Shown here in pieces: positions 61,221 to 64,000 of a stretch of DNA of 64,000 nt (positions within the stretch are counted from its first letter, which is position 1; each line of letters starts with the position of its first letter). The notes under the pieces are model-generated. The model saw only the letters and a list, made by a program, of their open reading frames with translations, was not told the DNA's origin and did no database searches. Both the position numbers and the translations under genes were made by a program. The DNA comes from Anaerolineales bacterium (GTDB lineage: Bacteria; Chloroflexota; Anaerolineae; 4572-78; J111): assembly GCA_020634935.1 (NCBI GenBank), contig JACKAT010000006.1, forward strand, positions 102,507-166,506, in the 5' to 3' direction.

Positions 61221-61772
61221 TTACGCTCCTTGACCATCGATCTGGATGGCGCTAATATCGGCCCAGGTATTGAGAAATTGGGCGAAAGAGGCCATCGAGA
61301 CCACTTCCAAAATTTCCTCGTCGCTCATGCCGTGTTCGCGCAGAAGCTCATAATCCTCAGCCGTTACCGCGCAGGGATCACGGTTGATCTTTAGGGCAAA
61401 GTTGATGATTTGCTGATGGGCGGCGGGAATAGGGGCGGTTAAGGGGTCTCTGACACAGCTATTGACAACCTCGGCCGGGACGCCCATCATTTGCAGCGCG
61501 CCGGCGTGAACGGTTTCGCAGTAGCCGCAGTTATTTTGGACCGAGATGGCGACAATGATCATCTCTTTGACGGTTCGGGGCAATTTGCCCTGGATGAGCA
61601 TACTCTGCACAAAGGCCCAACTTGCCGCCAGAATATCGGGCCGGATGGATTGGGCGGTGAAGAAATTCATCGGCACCCCGCCCATAGCAAAGCCTTTAGC
61701 ATTTAAATCCTGATAAAGTTGTTCAAGCTCCGGATTGCCAGTGGGGTCAAAAATTTGTTCAAATCTGGACAT
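61221..61772 (-). CDS. AhpD-like carboxymuconolactone decarboxylase family protein
   Basis: A 183-residue paralogue of the downstream gene with Cys82, Cys85 and His89 (NNCGYCETVHAG) and the same C-terminal EEILEVVSMASFAQFLNTWA. It is longer at the N-terminus. Tandem AhpD-like proteins could form heteromeric rings. AAGGAGCAAG precedes the ATG. No peroxiredoxin or lipoamide gene is adjacent. Confidence 0.88.
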   Translation of the reverse strand: MSRFEQIFDPTGNPELEQLYQDLNAKGFAMGGVPMNFFTAQSIRPDILAASWAFVQSMLIQGKLPRTVKEMIIVAISVQNNCGYCETVHAGALQMMGVPAEVVNSCVRDPLTAPIPAAHQQIINFALKINRDPCAVTAEDYELLREHGMSDEEILEVVSMASFAQFLNTWADISAIQIDGQGA

Positions 61773-61865
61773 TTCTTGCTCCTTTTTTTCGCTAAATTCC
61801 AGTCAATTTCCTCCGGTTAATAGTGTAGCATGGTTGTGGGTTCATTAGAAATTGTTATAGTTAGA

Positions 61866-61991
61866 ACTTACGCAGTTCGAGTTTTTTCAACCACGAATTA
61901 CACGAATTTTCACAAATTTTTATCCTTTTTTCGTGTAATTCGTGCAATTCGTGGTTAATTTTTAAGCCTGAACCCTTCAACTGCGTAACTC
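61866..61991. repeat. Family-A ends with a CACGAATTACACGAATT cargo
   Basis: Left ACTTACGCAGTTCGAG, right TTCAACTGCGTAACTC. Inside, AACCACGAATTACACGAATT pairs with TTCGTGTAATTCGTG...AATTCGTGGTT. It shares only the ends with other family-A members. Confidence 0.75.
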
Positions 61992-62039
61992 ATAATAGTT
62001 TTATTGGGTGGCGGTTCAGCCTTGGGGCGACCCCGACAT

Positions 62040-62100
62040 CTCGGATCGCTGAGACCCTCGAATCGCTGAGACCGCTGAAAGCTCTGAACCCGCTGATGTT
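62040..62100 (+). repeat. CGCTGAGACC direct repeats
   Basis: GGATCGCTGAGACCCTCGAATCGCTGAGACCGCTGAAAGC and similar units. They recall the CGCTGA runs at 7685-7820. Confidence 0.45.
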
Positions 62101-62185
62101 GCATCCGAACCTGTCTTTAATCGTGGACCCCTGGGGCGATTGCCCTCTACCCACATATCACTTTATCTCCGCACTCCGTCAGCTA

Positions 62186-62285
62186 TCGGGCCCCACTCGG
62201 CGATGAACTCGCCGAGCTACCAAACGGCACCCCATCAATGGGGTTTCATTCAAAAACCGGATTTCATCCGGCGCCGTTTTATAGC
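62186..62285. repeat. Cluster of three successive hairpins
   Basis: CTCGGCGATGAACTCGCCGAG (about 62197-62217), CCCCATCAATGGGG (about 62230-62243) and CCGGATTTCATCCGG (about 62258-62272) follow one another, with loops that all contain an AT-rich ATGAA, TCAA or TTTCA. It may be a structured RNA or a composite repeat. It is not coding by my reading. Confidence 0.6.
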
Positions 62286-62406
62286 CCGGAGCATTTATGT
62301 CCGGCGGAGTTGGCTAAACAACGTGTTCGTATGCAAAAGTGATATGTAGCTAGATGACCGCTAACAGACACAGAATTGTGTTATAATGAGGTTTATTTAA
62401 GATATG

Positions 62407-62522
62407 ACTTACGCCGTTGACCGGTTTAGCCCCCCTCTAACTCTCCCCAAAGGGGGGAGGACCAGACAAGTTCCTCCCTGTGGGAGGGATTTAGGGAGGG
62501 CTAATTTCCAACGGCGTAACTT
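62407..62522. repeat. Family-A-like ends with a CCCTCTAACTCTCC cargo
   Basis: Left ACTTACGCCGTTG, right CAACGGCGTAACTT, so the two ends have changed together (CAGTT to CCGTT). The inside, AGCCCCCCTCTAACTC...GGGGAGG, pairs with CCTCCC...GGATTTAGGGAGGGCT. The rest of 61773-62554 holds no gene. Confidence 0.75.
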
Positions 62523-62554
62523 CTATAAGAGTTAAGCTGTGGGGAGGGCGATCG

Positions 62555-63916
62555 ATGCTTACTAATGAAGAGGTTAATCAAACACAAAACCCTGTAACCG
62601 AACTGCTGAACATCCTGCGCAACCGGCGGACTAGACGGTTTGGGTTAGGGATGAAAATGGCTTCCGGGCCGATGGCGTTTGAGAGCCGGCAGCCGGGGCT
62701 GCCGTTGAGCGAAACCGAGGAGGCGCTGCTGGTGTATGCGGCGGCCGGGGTGACGGGCTACGCCCTGGCCGATTTGGTTTTCGATCAAGGTCAGGGCGGC
62801 ACGATTTTGTCGGGCCTGGTGGGGCGCACGGTGGCCAGCGGCGATGCGATCCAGACGGTGGGGCTGGTGGTGATCAATCCGGAGGCGACCTATTATATTA
62901 AACGGCCGCAAGACCGCGCGCCCGAGGAGATGCCGGAATTGCTGCGGTTGTCTGAGCAGCAGGACTATGTTGAACTCTACCGGCGCAGCCGGGTGAAGAT
63001 CCGGGCAGGCCGGACGGCCCCGCCGGCGGAGCCGCTGTACAACCTCGATGTCAATCGCTGGTCGCTGTATGATCCGGCGGCGACCTATTTTTTGCCGGTT
63101 AATGAGTTGACCCAGATGTATATTAACGGCCTGTTGGAAATTTTTAATGAGACCACCGGTGTTTATGTACTGGATGAGCGGGCCGGTTTTCGCCCGGCCG
63201 GGTTGAAGCCGTTTGCCCGCAGTCGAGGCGGTCATTTGGAGGATGATCCTAAGCGAGAGCGCCTGATTACCATTCAGCAGTTGGAGCAGTTGGTGATTGA
63301 GTTTGTTACGCTGGAGCAGGGGATGGTGCTGCAAAATTTGGGGCTGATGGTGCAGGCGTTGGGCCTGGGCGGCTTTCCCCATTGGGGGGCGCATCCTTAC
63401 GGCTGGTTTGAGGCGTTGGGGTTTCGGATGGACGCGATGCCATCATCGCAGTATTTGGGCTTGAACAAGCTGCTGGCGTTAGGCTTGAAATTAATGGGCC
63501 AGGATCGGCCGGTGCCGTATGCGCAGGGCTTGGAACACGAGGGCCAACCGCTGCTGAAACCGTTTTGCCCGCCCTTTTACCCCTCGATGGCTGCGGCGGT
63601 GCGGGCCGTGGCCGACCGCAAATTTGGGCCGACCGGCATTTTTACGGGCGGCGCTCACCTTAGCGCCTGGCGCGACCCCGCCGCCGTTAGCGCGGCTGCT
63701 TCGCCCACCAGCCCGGCGGCCATTGCGGCCACCACGGCTTATTGCGACTATGTTTTTAAGCGCTACGGCCGTTTTCCGGCTTATCCCCCGCCGCTGCGCA
63801 CCGTGCTGGGTTTTCAAGCCAACCACGTCGATGCCGAATTTTACGACCGCTTTTACCGCCCCGAGGCGCTGAGCGAGACGCAGCGGAGTCATATGGCGGA
63901 GTGGCATAAAGGGTAA
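62555..63916 (+). CDS. Nitroreductase-like protein of unknown function
   Basis: A 453-residue protein. The N-terminal LLNILRNRRTRRFGLGMKM, LPLSETEEALLVYAAAGVTG and, later, MVLQNLGLMVQALGLGGFPHW recall the RRSxRxF, substrate-loop and LGLGG segments of the FMN-dependent nitroreductase fold. They are spread over a much longer chain (usual length about 200), with a long insert (about 70-245) and an unrelated C-terminus. No signal peptide. The ATG at 62555 is weakly served by GGGGAGGG about 10 bases upstream. The enzymatic role is not assignable. Confidence 0.55.
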   Translation: MLTNEEVNQTQNPVTELLNILRNRRTRRFGLGMKMASGPMAFESRQPGLPLSETEEALLVYAAAGVTGYALADLVFDQGQGGTILSGLVGRTVASGDAIQTVGLVVINPEATYYIKRPQDRAPEEMPELLRLSEQQDYVELYRRSRVKIRAGRTAPPAEPLYNLDVNRWSLYDPAATYFLPVNELTQMYINGLLEIFNETTGVYVLDERAGFRPAGLKPFARSRGGHLEDDPKRERLITIQQLEQLVIEFVTLEQGMVLQNLGLMVQALGLGGFPHWGAHPYGWFEALGFRMDAMPSSQYLGLNKLLALGLKLMGQDRPVPYAQGLEHEGQPLLKPFCPPFYPSMAAAVRAVADRKFGPTGIFTGGAHLSAWRDPAAVSAAASPTSPAAIAATTAYCDYVFKRYGRFPAYPPPLRTVLGFQANHVDAEFYDRFYRPEALSETQRSHMAEWHKG

Positions 63917-63924
63917 GGTTGAGG

Positions 63925-63962
63925 CGAAGGAAGTAAGGAGTAGGGAGTAGGGAGTAGGGGAA
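63925..63962 (+). repeat. AAGTAAGGAGTAGGGAGTAGGG run
   Basis: A run of the GGAGTAGGG family directly after the stop of the nitroreductase-like gene. The remaining bases to 64000 show nothing definite. Confidence 0.6.
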
Positions 63963-64000
63963 AATTTCTTGCTTCCCCATCAGTCATATAGGTTGTAGAT

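Noticed and set aside
62140..62349. 69-codon frame in the gap before the nitroreductase-like gene
   Set aside because: It is made of three hairpins in a row and has no ribosome site; better explained as a structured or repeat element.

Overview
This window looks like a chromosomal segment of a free-living bacterium of the Chloroflexota, probably Anaerolineae-like. That is an inference from gene style: large multi-domain regulators, a PA14/PKD/SH3 surface protein, a ThrS without its TGS domain, histidine kinases paired with stand-alone receivers, and intergenic regions crowded with short palindromic elements. No rRNA, tRNA, CRISPR array or prophage was seen.

Layout. 1-7.6 kb: a heptad-coding 21-bp array, a hypothetical protein and two paralogous chemoreceptors. 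8-13.3 kb: threonyl-tRNA synthetase behind a promoter with an immediate intrinsic terminator, and a large anchored PA14/PKD protein. 13.6-22.1 kb (minus): a methylglyoxal-synthase-like protein, then a co-directional set of ATP-grasp ligase, DUF1704 (QEGLA/MATCAP-type) metallopeptidase, N-formylglutamate amidohydrolase-like protein, GH13-like protein and GT4 glycosyltransferase. 22.4-29.3 kb: small membrane proteins, a DUF4242 protein, an unusual XRE-ATPase-TPR-solute-binding fusion regulator with an ICMT-like methyltransferase, and a YcaQ-type glycosylase. 29.4-38 kb: FtsH, an IS66 element, aldo/keto reductase, a histone H1-like protein, SDR, HIT, GlcG/HbpS and HAD proteins. 38.2-44.7 kb: a kinase/receiver pair, a DUF3592-like protein, TPR protein-RecX, and a GlsB-type membrane protein. 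44.7-47.1 kb: a dense block of palindromes and tandem repeats around a DUF2293 gene. 47.1-56.8 kb: LLM oxidoreductase, TauE/SafE transporter, a NarX/NarL-like pair, an anchored secreted protein, a 59-aa membrane protein, HflX and BirA. 56.8-64 kb: a TrkA-type K+ channel, a second kinase/receiver pair, two AhpD-like proteins and a nitroreductase-like protein.

How the genes may work together. Two kinase/receiver pairs without DNA-binding output, one NarX/NarL-like pair and two chemoreceptors make the region rich in signalling. The ATP-grasp/DUF1704/amidohydrolase cluster pairs an amide-bond-forming fold with two predicted amide- or peptide-cleaving folds. It is one of the two best candidates for an uncharacterised system. 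The other is the fused regulator, which looks like an SgrR-type solute-binding regulator with a STAND ATPase inserted.

Intergenic DNA. At least four families of short repeats recur. One shares ends ACTTACGCxGTT / AACxGCGTAACT but carries different self-complementary interiors. One is a mosaic built on a 26-bp perfect palindrome and places a Shine-Dalgarno sequence in front of two genes. The others are A/C-rich decamer runs and GGAGTAGGG runs that abut or invade gene ends. All coordinates and readings were made by eye; family calls rest on motifs, not on database searches.
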